From JBFXAF01 sp050184585 (GTDB lineage Bacteria; Pseudomonadota; Alphaproteobacteria; Rhizobiales; Rhizobiaceae): 64,000 nt of DNA. The notes under the pieces are model-generated. The model made no database searches, was not told the DNA's origin, and was given only the letters and a program-made list of their open reading frames with translations. The position numbers and the translations under genes are program-made. Every line of letters begins with the position of its first letter. Position 1 is the stretch's first letter. This document shows, one piece after another, positions 1 to 8,445 of this stretch. The stretch spans positions 1 to 64,000 of the forward strand of contig JBFXAF010000004.1 of assembly GCA_050184585.1 (NCBI GenBank), read 5' to 3'.

Positions 1-111
1 GCCGAGCGCACCGTCGAGGGCCTGTGGACCGCCGTCGGACGCATCATCGATCTGTTCACGCCCGCAGAATGCCGAAACTTCTTCAAGGCCGCCGGATACG
101 ATGCAACGTGA
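1..111 (+). mobile_element. IS630-family transposase, C-terminal end (partial)
   Basis: The first 37 codons, read from base 1, give a frame ending at TGA 109-111 with the tail pattern LWTAVGRIIDLFTPAEC followed by FFKAAGYDAT. This matches the end of IS630/Tc1-type DDE transposases (the RTVE..LW..IGRLID.FTP.EC..YF...GY pattern). The catalytic domain lies outside the window, so activity cannot be judged. The rest of the element is to the left. Only 12 bases separate this stop from the stop codon of hdaA on the other strand, so the right terminal repeat must be very short or lie against the hdaA 3' end. The family call rests on tail similarity from memory. Confidence 0.6.
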
Positions 112-123
112 TCGGATTCCGCT

Positions 124-810
124 CTAAAGATCCAGTTCGCCTTGGCCCGCGTCGAGCGCGCCCACCACGTCGGCGGCGAGCGAGCGGGTGATGCGCGACT
201 GCCTTTCCAGCGCGGCGCGGTCAAGCCGCTCCACCACGTCGATCGCGGTCGCCAGCGATCGTTCGATGCGGCGCACGACGAACTGGACGACGTGCGGCTC
301 CACGTCCACCTGGCGGTCGGCGAACAGTTTCGCGATGACGCCGGCGAGGAGCGCGTCGTCTGGCTCGCGGATCTCCACCGTGGCCGCCGCCTTCAGCCGC
401 GAGGCAAGGTCGGGCAGGCGCACGCCCCAAGCAGCCGGGAAACGCCGTGCGGTAAGAAGGATGTTCGATCCGTCCTGTCTCGCCCGGTTGATCAGGTGGA
501 ACAAGCCCGTCTCGTCGAGTGCGGCACCGTCCGCGTCGTCGATCAGGGCGTGGCCCGGCGGAGCGTCGGCGATGTGACGAGGGTCGAGTTGCGCCGCGCC
601 GCTGTGCTCGGCCCAGACGGCGGCGAGGTGCGATTTTCCAGAGCCGCGCGGGCCTGCCAGCACCATGACGGTCACAGGCCAATCGGGCCAGCCCTCGACC
701 GCCGCCACCGCCTCCATGTTGGCGTCCGACACGACGAGATCCTCGCGGGACCGCCCTTCGTCATGCGCGAGGTCGAGTGGGAGCTGACGGGGACTATCGC
801 TGCCCGACAT
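124..810 (-). CDS. hdaA: DnaA regulatory inactivator HdaA (DnaA-like AAA+ protein)
   Basis: A 228-residue DnaA-related AAA+ protein that, with the beta sliding clamp, stimulates ATP hydrolysis by DnaA and so prevents over-initiation. Residues 9-14 (QLPLDL) form the clamp-binding motif expected at the N-terminus of Hda proteins. A P-loop GPRGSGKS lies at residues 53-60, and a Walker B-like ALIDDAD lies near 90. There is no C-terminal DNA-binding domain IV, as expected for Hda. The ATG at 810 is chosen because it puts the clamp motif at the very N-terminus; a longer upstream reading only shadows the neighbouring permease gene. It overlaps the end of the AI-2E permease gene by 17 bases, so the two are probably co-transcribed. 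An IS630 end abuts its 3' side. Confidence 0.9.
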   Translation of the reverse strand: MSGSDSPRQLPLDLAHDEGRSREDLVVSDANMEAVAAVEGWPDWPVTVMVLAGPRGSGKSHLAAVWAEHSGAAQLDPRHIADAPPGHALIDDADGAALDETGLFHLINRARQDGSNILLTARRFPAAWGVRLPDLASRLKAAATVEIREPDDALLAGVIAKLFADRQVDVEPHVVQFVVRRIERSLATAIDVVERLDRAALERQSRITRSLAADVVGALDAGQGELDL

Positions 811-1993
811 TCTTGCGCGGGGCGCGATTGCGCGGTTTGGGCTTTGCCCTGGAAGCCTCCTCGGCAAGCACCGCCTCGGGCTGGTGGCCGGTGTAGAGAG
901 GCGATTCGAGATAGCGCTCGATGGCGAAGCGGACCAGAACGCCGACGGCGGCGGCCGCCGGGACCGCAAGCAGCAGACCGACGAAGCCGAACAGCGCTCC
1001 AAAGGCGAACAGCGCGAACATCAACCAGACGGGATGCAGGCCCACGCTCTTGCCCACGAGCCTCGGCTGCAGGATGTTTCCCTCGATGAACTGGCCGACG
1101 AAGAAGATCGCGGCCACGCCGACGACCATCGTCCAGTCCGGCCAGAACTGGACGAAGGCGACCCCGACCGAGAGCACCAGGCCGACCAGCGAGCCCACAT
1201 AGGGGATGAAGCTGATCAGTCCGGCGAACAGGCCGATCAGAATGCCGAAGTTGAGGCCGACCGCCGTCAGACCCACGGCGTAGAGAACGCCGAGGATCAG
1301 GCATAGCGTGCCTTGCCCGCGCACGAAACCGGCCGTCGCCACGTTGATCTGCCGCGCCAATTCACGCACCGTCGTGACGTAGTCCCGCGGAACCCAGCTG
1401 TCGATGCGGGCGATCATGCGGTCCCAGTCAAGCAGCATGTAGAAGGCGACGACGGGCGTAACGACGAACAGACCGGCGATGTTGAACAGCGCCACGCCTG
1501 AGTCCCAGATCGACTGCATGATCGTCGTGAAGAATCCGACGGAATTCTCGAGAAGGGTGCTGAGGGCCTGGCGCAGGTCCTCGGCGTTCACGCCGAAACG
1601 ATCCTGAATCCACTGCGGATCGAAACTGGTGATCAGCGCCTGGAGATCGGCCAGGTACTCCGGCAGGCGGCCAATGAGGTCGGCAAGTTGCGATGCGAGC
1701 ACAGGCACCACGACGATCAGCGCCAGCGCGAACACCACGAGAAAGCCCACGAGGATGACATTGGTCGCCATGAAACGCGACAGACCCGCGCGCTGCAGGC
1801 GGTCGGCCACCGGATCGAGGAAATAGGCGAGCACCATGCCAGCCACGAAGGGCAGCAGGATGTCGCTGAAAATCCAGACGAAGGCGATGAAAATTGCGGC
1901 GGCGATCAGCCAGAAGCGGATCTGGCGGCGGAATTTGGCCGCAACCAGCGCGTCCTCGATCTCTTCACCGATGCGGGACGTCGGTTTCGCCAT
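794..1993 (-). CDS. AI-2E family transporter (PerM-like permease)
   Basis: A 399-residue polytopic inner-membrane protein of the AI-2E/PerM family. A cytoplasmic N-terminus of about 25 residues is followed by two close membrane segments (about 27-60), a long hydrophobic segment (about 75-100), a soluble loop, and a cluster of C-terminal segments that includes the conserved GLISFIPYVGS stretch. The substrate is uncertain: family members have been linked to autoinducer-2 or ion export, but most are uncharacterised. The C-terminal tail is basic (KPKPRNRAPRKNVGQR). It overlaps the upstream phosphatidyltransferase gene by 29 bases and the downstream hdaA by 17 bases, giving a tight three-gene leftward operon. 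This order next to hdaA and purM is common in Rhizobiales. Confidence 0.85.
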   Translation of the reverse strand: MAKPTSRIGEEIEDALVAAKFRRQIRFWLIAAAIFIAFVWIFSDILLPFVAGMVLAYFLDPVADRLQRAGLSRFMATNVILVGFLVVFALALIVVVPVLASQLADLIGRLPEYLADLQALITSFDPQWIQDRFGVNAEDLRQALSTLLENSVGFFTTIMQSIWDSGVALFNIAGLFVVTPVVAFYMLLDWDRMIARIDSWVPRDYVTTVRELARQINVATAGFVRGQGTLCLILGVLYAVGLTAVGLNFGILIGLFAGLISFIPYVGSLVGLVLSVGVAFVQFWPDWTMVVGVAAIFFVGQFIEGNILQPRLVGKSVGLHPVWLMFALFAFGALFGFVGLLLAVPAAAAVGVLVRFAIERYLESPLYTGHQPEAVLAEEASRAKPKPRNRAPRKNVGQR

Positions 1994-2522
1994 AGCCGCT
2001 CATGTGCCTCAGCCAGCCGACGAGATAGGCCGCCGCCGAAGCGACGGTCAAGAGGCCGGACAGGTAAATGAGGCCGGGCCTCACCGGCCCGAGGGTCGCT
2101 TCGAAGGCCAGTTCCCCGAGCACGACCGCGGCGAGCGTGATCTGGACCGCCGTGTTCGCCTTAGACACGAAGAGCGGGCGCATCTCCACCGGATGTCCCA
2201 TGATGGTCGAAAGCATGACCGCGCCGACGATCAGCGCGTCGCGCGAGACGGCCGCGATGACCAGCCAGAGCGGCAGCTCGCCCATGAAACCCAGCACCAG
2301 GAACACGCTGACGAGAAGCAGCTTGTCGGCCATCGGGTCCAGATAGGCGCCGAGCCTGGACTTCTGGTTGAACTGGCGGGCGATGAAACCGTCGACGCCG
2401 TCCGAAATGCCCGCGACCAGAAATCCGGCGAACGCCCAATCCATGCGTCCGGTAAGCAGTGCGAAGACCACGCCCGGCACGAGAAAGAAGCGCAGCAGGG
2501 TGATGAGGTTCGGTATGGTCAC
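1965..2522 (-). CDS. CDP-alcohol phosphatidyltransferase, probably CMP-forming cardiolipin synthase-like
   Basis: A 185-residue membrane enzyme with the CDP-alcohol phosphatidyltransferase signature: DGVDGFIARQFNQKS followed by GAYLDPMADK near residues 40-70. Four to six hydrophobic segments surround it. The signature, especially IARQFNQ-S-LG-LDP-ADK, resembles the eukaryote-type cardiolipin synthase that uses CDP-diacylglycerol and phosphatidylglycerol, rather than PgsA. A separate, more typical pgsA is at 14.9 kb, which makes a second role more likely. The GTG at 2522 is chosen because it precedes VTIPNLITLLRFF and has GGGAG about 9 bases upstream; the long in-frame extension upstream is only the antisense of purM. 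It is translationally coupled to the AI-2E permease. The exact substrate is inferred. Confidence 0.75.
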   Translation of the reverse strand: MTIPNLITLLRFFLVPGVVFALLTGRMDWAFAGFLVAGISDGVDGFIARQFNQKSRLGAYLDPMADKLLLVSVFLVLGFMGELPLWLVIAAVSRDALIVGAVMLSTIMGHPVEMRPLFVSKANTAVQITLAAVVLGELAFEATLGPVRPGLIYLSGLLTVASAAAYLVGWLRHMSGYGETDVPHR

Positions 2523-2645
2523 GTCATCTTGGCTCCCGACCGATAGATGGTGGAATGCGCCGCCGGAGGCAAGCCGCCATCGCCTTGCAGTGACGCCGCC
2601 TTCATGCGAAGAGCCGACCGACGGCTTCGAGGGTCCACGGCAGGC

Positions 2646-3710
2646 ATGAGCACACCGCGAAACGGTCTGAGCTACGCCGACGCCGGTGTCGACGTCGACG
2701 CCGGCAACCTGATGGTCGAGAAGATCAAGCCTCTGGTGCGCACCACGCGCCGGCCAGGAGCCGACGGCGAGATCGGCGGCTTCGGCGGTCTGTTCGACCT
2801 CAAGGCGGCAGGCTTTGCCGATCCCGTGCTGGTCGCCGCCAATGATGGCGTTGGCACCAAACTCAAGGTGGCGATCGAGAGCGGCCGACATTCGACCGTC
2901 GGCGTCGACCTGGTCGCGATGTGCGTCAACGACCTCGTCGTCCAGGGCGCCGAGCCGCTGTTCTTCCTCGACTATTTCGCCACGGGAAAGCTCGATCCGG
3001 ATCACGGAGCGGCGATTGTCGGCGGCATCGCCGAGGGCTGCCGCATCGCCGGTTGCGCGCTGATCGGCGGCGAGACGGCCGAAATGCCGGGCATGTACCG
3101 GGACGGCGACTACGACCTCGCCGGCTTCGCCGTCGGCGCGGCCGAACGCGGCCAGCTTCTGCCGACGGACGACATCGTCGAGGGCGACGTGCTGCTGGGG
3201 CTGGCGTCGTCGGGCGTCCACTCGAACGGCTTCTCGCTGGTTCGGCGTATCGTCGCGGACGCCGGCCTGGCCTGGGAGGCGCAGGCCCCATTCGCGGACG
3301 GCCTCACGCTCGCCGATGCGCTGCTCGAACCGACGCGGATCTACGTGAAGGCCATTCTGAAGGCGATCCGTTCGACCCACGGGATCAAGGCGCTGGCGCA
3401 CATCACCGGCGGCGGCTTTCCGGATAACATCCCGCGTGTGCTGCCGTCCGACTATGCCGCGGAACTCGACCTCGCGGCGATCGACGTGCCGCCGGTCTTC
3501 TCGTGGCTGGCGCGTACCGGCGGCGTCGCCAACGCGGAGATGATGCGTACGTTCAACTGCGGCCTCGGCATGGTGATGGTGGTCGCCTCCGGCCAGGCCG
3601 CCCAGGTGGCGGCGGTGCTCCAGGAGGCCGGCGAAACCGTGATGCCGGTCGGCCGCATCGTCCCGCGCCATGGAGCGGGCGTCGTCTATCGAGGGGAGCT
3701 TTCCCTGTGA
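2646..3710 (+). CDS. purM: Phosphoribosylformylglycinamidine cyclo-ligase (AIR synthetase)
   Basis: A 354-residue enzyme of de novo purine synthesis that closes the imidazole ring of FGAM, using ATP, to make AIR. The N-terminal SYADAGVDVDAGN and the glycine-rich GGFGGLFDL are typical of PurM, as is NDGVGTKLKVA (about residues 69-79) and the later GGGFPDNIPRVLP. Length is normal for the family. The ATG at 2646 fits the conserved N-terminus; in-frame codons upstream to 2547 lack conservation. It is divergent from the phosphatidyltransferase gene (123 bases between starts) and overlaps purN by 4 bases (GTGA), so purM and purN form one operon. Confidence 0.96.
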   Translation: MSTPRNGLSYADAGVDVDAGNLMVEKIKPLVRTTRRPGADGEIGGFGGLFDLKAAGFADPVLVAANDGVGTKLKVAIESGRHSTVGVDLVAMCVNDLVVQGAEPLFFLDYFATGKLDPDHGAAIVGGIAEGCRIAGCALIGGETAEMPGMYRDGDYDLAGFAVGAAERGQLLPTDDIVEGDVLLGLASSGVHSNGFSLVRRIVADAGLAWEAQAPFADGLTLADALLEPTRIYVKAILKAIRSTHGIKALAHITGGGFPDNIPRVLPSDYAAELDLAAIDVPPVFSWLARTGGVANAEMMRTFNCGLGMVMVVASGQAAQVAAVLQEAGETVMPVGRIVPRHGAGVVYRGELSL

Positions 3711-4414
3711 GCGCAGCAAGGAAGAAAGTCGTCGTCGCGATCTCGGGACGTGGAATGAACCTCGCCGCGCTGGTCGAGGCGGCGAAGGACCCGGGCTACC
3801 CGGCCGACATCGTCGGGGTGGTCTCGGACAATGCGGATGCGCGGGGGCTCGTCTTCGCTGCGGCGAACAAGGTTCCCGTCAGGATCGTGCAGCGGGCCGA
3901 CTTCGGAGGCCGCGAGGATCACGATGCTGCGATCCACGAAGCCTTCATGGAGCTGGGTGCCGAGATCGTCGCGCTGGCCGGCTACATGCGGCTGTTCACG
4001 CCGGTGGTCATCGAGCGCTGGCTGGGGCGCATGGTGAACATCCATCCGGCGCTGCTGCCGTCGTTCCGCGGGCTCGACACGCATGGGCGCGCCATCGAGG
4101 CCGGCGCGCGCATTCACGGCTGCACCGTGCATTTCGTCACGCAGGGCATGGACGACGGGCCGATCATCGCGCAGGCGGCCGTGCCCGTGCTGATCTCGGA
4201 CGATGCCGATACGCTGTCGGCCCGCGTGCTCAAGGCCGAACTCAAGCTATACCCCATCGCGCTGGCGATGATGGCGAGTGGGGCTGTACGGATGGAGAAC
4301 GGGCGCACCGTCTTTTCCTCGGCCCGACGCGAGCGCGAGGCGGCGGCGCTGCTCGTGCCGGACCTGGAGCCGGGCGCAGTCAACATCGAGGACCTCGCCC
4401 GCTTTACGCCCTGA
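3707..4414 (+). CDS. purN: Phosphoribosylglycinamide formyltransferase (GAR transformylase)
   Basis: A 235-residue folate-dependent formyltransferase that converts GAR to FGAR in purine synthesis. The N-terminal substrate loop appears as ISGRGMNLAAL. The catalytic region is VNIHPALLPSFRG, with the Asn-His pair, and the later MDDGPIIAQ holds the catalytic Asp. The GTG start at 3707 overlaps the purM stop by 4 bases and gives the conserved KKVVVAISG beginning; GGGGAG lies about 11 bases upstream inside purM. The protein carries about 20-25 residues more at the C-terminus than E. coli PurN, common in Rhizobiales. The next gene starts 22 bases downstream on the same strand. Confidence 0.95.
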   Translation: MSAARKKVVVAISGRGMNLAALVEAAKDPGYPADIVGVVSDNADARGLVFAAANKVPVRIVQRADFGGREDHDAAIHEAFMELGAEIVALAGYMRLFTPVVIERWLGRMVNIHPALLPSFRGLDTHGRAIEAGARIHGCTVHFVTQGMDDGPIIAQAAVPVLISDDADTLSARVLKAELKLYPIALAMMASGAVRMENGRTVFSSARREREAAALLVPDLEPGAVNIEDLARFTP

Positions 4415-4436
4415 CGGAGTCGGAAAGGCCGCAGTC

Positions 4437-4889
4437 ATGGACGCAGCCGAAAGAGTGCGCCCGAAACAACGGCCGATCGCCGATCCGGCGGTGCGCGCCG
4501 TTTTCGACACCTATCCGGAACCCGCCGGCCAACGGCTGAGACGGCTGCGCGACCTGATCCTCGATACGGCCGCCGCTACCGAAGGCGTCGGGCGCGTGGA
4601 GGAGAGGCTGAAGTGGGGCCAGCCGAGTTATCTGACGCCCGAATCCGGCAGCGGCAGCACGATCCGCATCGACGCGGTCAGGGGCGACGCCAGCGCATAC
4701 GCGGTCTACTTCCACTGCCAGACGGACCTCGTGGCCACCTTCCGCAGGCTTTATCCCGACGCCCTCGATTTCGAGGGCAATCGGGCGATCCGCCTGCGCG
4801 TCGATGACGATTTGCCAGGCGCGGAGCTGGCGCACTGCATCGCGCTGGCGCTGACCTATCATCTGCGCAAGAAGCGAGTTGCCCCATGA
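4437..4889 (+). CDS. DUF1801 domain-containing protein
   Basis: A 150-residue soluble protein with a DUF1801/YdhG-type fold, recognised by the VEERLKWGQPSYL motif near residues 53-65 and the C-terminal ALTYHLRKKR. No enzymatic function is established for this family. The ATG at 4437 follows the purN stop by 22 bases. Its TGA overlaps the ATG of sixA by 4 bases (ATGA), suggesting co-translation of the purM-purN-DUF1801-sixA group. No signal peptide or membrane segment is seen. Confidence 0.75.
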   Translation: MDAAERVRPKQRPIADPAVRAVFDTYPEPAGQRLRRLRDLILDTAAATEGVGRVEERLKWGQPSYLTPESGSGSTIRIDAVRGDASAYAVYFHCQTDLVATFRRLYPDALDFEGNRAIRLRVDDDLPGAELAHCIALALTYHLRKKRVAP

Positions 4890-5407
4890 CCAGCCGCACG
4901 CTGCTTCTCATGCGCCATGCCAAGGCCGAACGCGGTACGGCGGGGCAGCGCGACTTCGACCGGTCGCTCGCGGAGCGCGGCCGGGCCGATGCGCCGCGGA
5001 TGGGCCGCGAGATAGCCCGGCGCGGCTGGCTGCCCGACCTTGCCTTGGTGTCGCCGGCGCGGCGGACGACTGAGACGTGGGACCTCGCTTCGGCCGCGTT
5101 CGGCGCGCCTGTGGGGATGGAGTTCGCCGAGGCGATCTACGACGCTCCCGTCGCGGCGCTGGTGAAGCTCGCCCGCGCGGCCCCGCCGGACGTCGGGACG
5201 CTGATGATCGTCGGCCACAATCCGGGAATGGAAGTGCTCGCCGAGCGCCTTGCGGGACCGGGATCGGCCGACATGCCGCTTGCTGCGCTCGAGGAGAAGT
5301 TTCCGACGGGAGCGCTGGCGCGGCTGACGTTCGATGGGGAGTGGACCGACGTGAGCGATGGCGCTGCGCGGCTCGCGGACTTCATCCGGCCCGCCGACCT
5401 CAGCTAG
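4886..5407 (+). CDS. sixA: SixA-like histidine phosphatase family protein
   Basis: A 173-residue member of the histidine phosphatase (phosphoglycerate mutase-like) superfamily. LLLMRHAKAERG at residues 6-17 holds the RHA catalytic motif, SPARRTTET near 56-64 is the second arginine motif, and IVGHNPGME near 108-116 carries the second catalytic His. In E. coli SixA removes phosphate from histidine phosphotransfer domains; the substrate here is not known. The gene overlaps the DUF1801 gene by 4 bases and is convergent with the molybdopterin oxidoreductase gene, whose stop lies 4 bases beyond. Confidence 0.85.
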   Translation: MTSRTLLLMRHAKAERGTAGQRDFDRSLAERGRADAPRMGREIARRGWLPDLALVSPARRTTETWDLASAAFGAPVGMEFAEAIYDAPVAALVKLARAAPPDVGTLMIVGHNPGMEVLAERLAGPGSADMPLAALEEKFPTGALARLTFDGEWTDVSDGAARLADFIRPADLS

Positions 5408-5411
5408 GCGA

Positions 5412-7526
5412 TCACGCCGCCCTGACCCAAACCCGATTGTCGTGGAACGCCGCGCCGCCATAGGGCGCGGGCGCATCCGATCCGGTCAGCACATTGATGC
5501 CCTCGCCGCGCTCATGCGCGGAGTTGGGCCAGATGCCTTCGGCGATGACCACGCCGCGCCTCACGCCGTCGAAGAGCTTCACATGCAGCACGACCTCGCC
5601 GCGTCGATTGCCGATCTCGACGCGGTCCCCTTCCGACAGGTCCAGCGCTTCGGCGTCGTCGGGATGGATCATCAGTTCCGGCCGTCCCTCGCGCTTGCGG
5701 GACGAAGGCGTCTCGGCGAAGGACGAATTGAGGAACGAGCGCGCCGGAGACGTGGCGAGCCGGAAGGGATGCTCGGCGTCCGCCACCTCGATCAGGTCGA
5801 CATGGTCGGGGAACTCCGGCAGCCGGTCGACGGATCCGAATGCGGCGCCCATGTTCTTCGGCGGGCGGTTCGGCGCGACGCCTCCTACCCATTGCGGCTT
5901 GAAGCGGAATTTTCCGTCGGCGTGGCCGAAACCCGAGAGGAAATGCGCGGTCTCGAAATCCGGCTGGACATCCGCCCAACGCTGCTCCTTGAGAGTATCG
6001 AAGCCGCCGAGGTCGCGGCTTTTCAGCAGGACGTCGATATGCTCCTTCTCGGTCATGCCGAAACCCGGCATGTGCGAGACGCCAAGACGCTTCGCCAGTT
6101 CCTCGATGACGAAGTGGTTGGTGCGCGGTCCCTCGGGAGGATCGATCAGTTTCGGGCCGAGGGTGACATGCTGATTGCCGCCGCCCTTGTAAACGTCGTC
6201 GTGCTCCAGGAACATCGTCGCCGGCAGCACCACATCGGCAAGCTTCGCCGTATCCGTCATGAACTGCTCGTGCACGCAGGTGAACAGGTCATCGCGCAGA
6301 AAGCCCTTCACGACGAGCCGCTGTTCCGGAGCGACGTTGGCCGGATTGGTGTTCTGGATCAGCATCGCGGTGACCGGCGGACCACCATAGAGGGCATCCC
6401 CGTGCCCCATCAGCACGGGGCCGACGCGCGACTGATCCAGATAACGGACCTTGGGATCGCGCAACCGGGCGCCTTCGAGAAGGTCCTTGTCGAACTTGAA
6501 GGCCGAAATGCCCGAATTCGAGTTGAACGCCCCGCCCCCTTCATACTGCCAGGCGCCCAGCACCGTCGGCACCGAGACGGCGGCGTGCATGTTGACCGAA
6601 CCGTTGCGCTGCCGTGCGAAGCCGTAGCCCAGACGGAAGAAGACGCGCTTCGTCTCGCCGATCAGCCGGGCGAAGGCCTCGATCTCGTCAATGGAAAGCC
6701 CCGTGACCGCCGCAGCCCATTCGGGAGTCCGGTCGCGCAGATGCCATTCAAGGCCCTCCGGGTCGTCGGAATACGTCGCCAGATAGGGGCGGTCCGCGAA
6801 GCCGTCGCGGAACAGCACGTGCATGACAGCGCAGGCCAGCGCACCGTCCGTGCCCGGCCTCAGGATCAGGCCCATGTCGGCCTGCCTCATGGTCGCGTTG
6901 TCGTAGATGTCGATTGCGACGATCTTCGCCCCGCGCTCCTTGCGGGCGCGCACCGCGTGGGTCATCACGTTGACTTGGGTGACCACGGCGTTGGTGCCCC
7001 AGATGACGATGCAATCCGACTTCGCCATCTCGCGCGGATCGGCGCCCCGCAGCGCGCCGGTCCCCATCACATAGCCCGTCCAAGCAAGATTGGTGCAGAT
7101 CGAGCTGAAGAAGCCGGAATACTTCTTGGCGTGACGGAGCCGTTCGATGCCATCGCGCTGCACCAGCCCCATCGTGCCGGCGTAGAAATACGGCCACACC
7201 GTCTCCGGGCCGAGCCTCGCCTCGGCAGCGGCGAACTTTTCCGCGACGAGGTCGAGCGCGGCTTCCCAACTCGCCTGTTTCCAGACTCCCTCGCCCTTGG
7301 CGCCTCCGCGCACCAGGGGCTTCAGGAGCCGGTCCGCGTGATGCACGCGCTCGGCGTAGCGGGCGACCTTGGCGCAGACGACTCCCGCCGTGTAGCTGTT
7401 GTCCTTCGCGCCATGCACCCGGCCGATCGTCTTCGAATCGAGCAACTCCACGTCGAGCGCGCAGGTCGACGGGCAGTCGTGCGGACAGGCCGAATGGCCG
7501 ATGCGGACAGGCGAATGCTGGTTCAT
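5412..7526 (-). CDS. Molybdopterin-dependent oxidoreductase (DMSO reductase family)
   Basis: A 704-residue protein with the N-terminal iron-sulfur region of the DMSO reductase/formate dehydrogenase family: ACPHDCPSTCALDV supplies three Cys and VVCAKVARYAERV the fourth, so a [4Fe-4S] cluster is likely. It is followed by molybdopterin-binding domains and a C-terminal molydopterin dinucleotide-binding domain with ARSFLNSSF and the region near DRVEIGNRRG. No Tat signal is seen, so it is probably cytoplasmic. There is no neighbouring electron-transfer subunit. The ATG at 7526 is chosen because the next residues lead directly into the cysteine cluster; the 24-residue in-frame extension is low complexity. 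It is divergent from rlmJ. Substrate unknown. Confidence 0.85.
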   Translation of the reverse strand: MNQHSPVRIGHSACPHDCPSTCALDVELLDSKTIGRVHGAKDNSYTAGVVCAKVARYAERVHHADRLLKPLVRGGAKGEGVWKQASWEAALDLVAEKFAAAEARLGPETVWPYFYAGTMGLVQRDGIERLRHAKKYSGFFSSICTNLAWTGYVMGTGALRGADPREMAKSDCIVIWGTNAVVTQVNVMTHAVRARKERGAKIVAIDIYDNATMRQADMGLILRPGTDGALACAVMHVLFRDGFADRPYLATYSDDPEGLEWHLRDRTPEWAAAVTGLSIDEIEAFARLIGETKRVFFRLGYGFARQRNGSVNMHAAVSVPTVLGAWQYEGGGAFNSNSGISAFKFDKDLLEGARLRDPKVRYLDQSRVGPVLMGHGDALYGGPPVTAMLIQNTNPANVAPEQRLVVKGFLRDDLFTCVHEQFMTDTAKLADVVLPATMFLEHDDVYKGGGNQHVTLGPKLIDPPEGPRTNHFVIEELAKRLGVSHMPGFGMTEKEHIDVLLKSRDLGGFDTLKEQRWADVQPDFETAHFLSGFGHADGKFRFKPQWVGGVAPNRPPKNMGAAFGSVDRLPEFPDHVDLIEVADAEHPFRLATSPARSFLNSSFAETPSSRKREGRPELMIHPDDAEALDLSEGDRVEIGNRRGEVVLHVKLFDGVRRGVVIAEGIWPNSAHERGEGINVLTGSDAPAPYGGAAFHDNRVWVRAA

Positions 7527-7596
7527 GGGTCGCAAACTAGCGGAACGGGGAGCGCGGGTGTAGACGCGACGGCGTGAAAACGCTGCGCCAGCCTCC

Positions 7597-8442
7597 ATGA
7601 ACTACCGTCATTCGTTCCATGCAGGAAATTTCGCCGACGTGGTCAAGCACGCCGTGCTGGCGCGCATCGTCGAATACCTGAAACGCAAGGACTCCGCCTT
7701 CCGGGTGATCGACACGCATGCGGGCTCAGGCATGTACGGCCTCAACGAGGCCCACGCCGGCCGCACCGGCGAATGGAGGGGCGGAGTCGGCAAAGTGCTC
7801 CAGCATCGCTTCTCGGCCCCCGCCGCCGGCCTCCTGGCGCCCTATCTCGACGCCGTTGGCGCGGCCAATCCGGATGGCGGCCTGCGCCACTATCCCGGCT
7901 CGCCATGGATCGTGCGTCACATGCTGAGGAAGCAGGATCGCCTGTCGGCGCTGGAGTTGCATCCGGAAGCGGCCGCCGACCTCAAGTCCCTGTTCGCCGG
8001 CGACATCCAGGTGCGTGCGACGGAGCTCGACGGCTGGCTATCGCTCGGCGCGCATGTGCCGCCGAAGGAGAAGCGCGGGATGGTTCTGGTCGACCCTCCC
8101 TTCGAGCAACCGGGGGAGTTCGACCGCCTGTTCGACGGTCTCAAGACCGCGCATCGCAGGTGGCCGGGCGGCATCTATGCCCTCTGGTACCCGATCAAGG
8201 ATCGCCGCGCCGTGAACGCGTTCCGGGCGGCGCTGACCGAGGCGGGGATCCCGAAGGTCGCCGACACCATCGTCGAAATCCGCCAGGCAACGACCGAGGG
8301 GAGGCTCGATGGTTCCGGGCTCGTCGTCGTCAATCCTCCCTATGTGCTGGAAGAGGAACTGCGGGTCGTGCTGCCCGCGCTCGCGCAAGCGCTCGCGGAT
8401 GGGCCGGGGGCCAAATGGCGGATCGACCGCCTCGCGGACTAG
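7597..8442 (+). CDS. rlmJ: 23S rRNA (adenine(2030)-N6)-methyltransferase RlmJ
   Basis: A 281-residue SAM-dependent methyltransferase that modifies A2030 of 23S rRNA (formerly YhiR/ComJ). The conserved start MNYRHSFHAGNFADVVKHAV is complete, IDTHAGSGMY near residues 39-48 is the SAM-binding motif, and VLVDPPFEQ near 163-171 is the catalytic DPPF motif for amino-methylation. Length is normal. The gene is divergent from the molybdopterin oxidoreductase gene (70 bases between starts) and converges with the next gene, with 3 bases between stops. Confidence 0.93.
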   Translation: MNYRHSFHAGNFADVVKHAVLARIVEYLKRKDSAFRVIDTHAGSGMYGLNEAHAGRTGEWRGGVGKVLQHRFSAPAAGLLAPYLDAVGAANPDGGLRHYPGSPWIVRHMLRKQDRLSALELHPEAAADLKSLFAGDIQVRATELDGWLSLGAHVPPKEKRGMVLVDPPFEQPGEFDRLFDGLKTAHRRWPGGIYALWYPIKDRRAVNAFRAALTEAGIPKVADTIVEIRQATTEGRLDGSGLVVVNPPYVLEEELRVVLPALAQALADGPGAKWRIDRLAD

Positions 8443-8445
8443 ACG

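Noticed and set aside
1965..3719. Long minus-strand frame extending the phosphatidyltransferase across purM
   Set aside because: Only the last 185 codons show the conserved enzyme; the rest is antisense purM.
5358..7577. 739-codon open frame on the plus strand opposite the molybdopterin oxidoreductase
   Set aside because: It is antisense to a clearly conserved gene in GC-rich DNA, with no recognisable domains and Arg/His/Gly-rich shadow composition.
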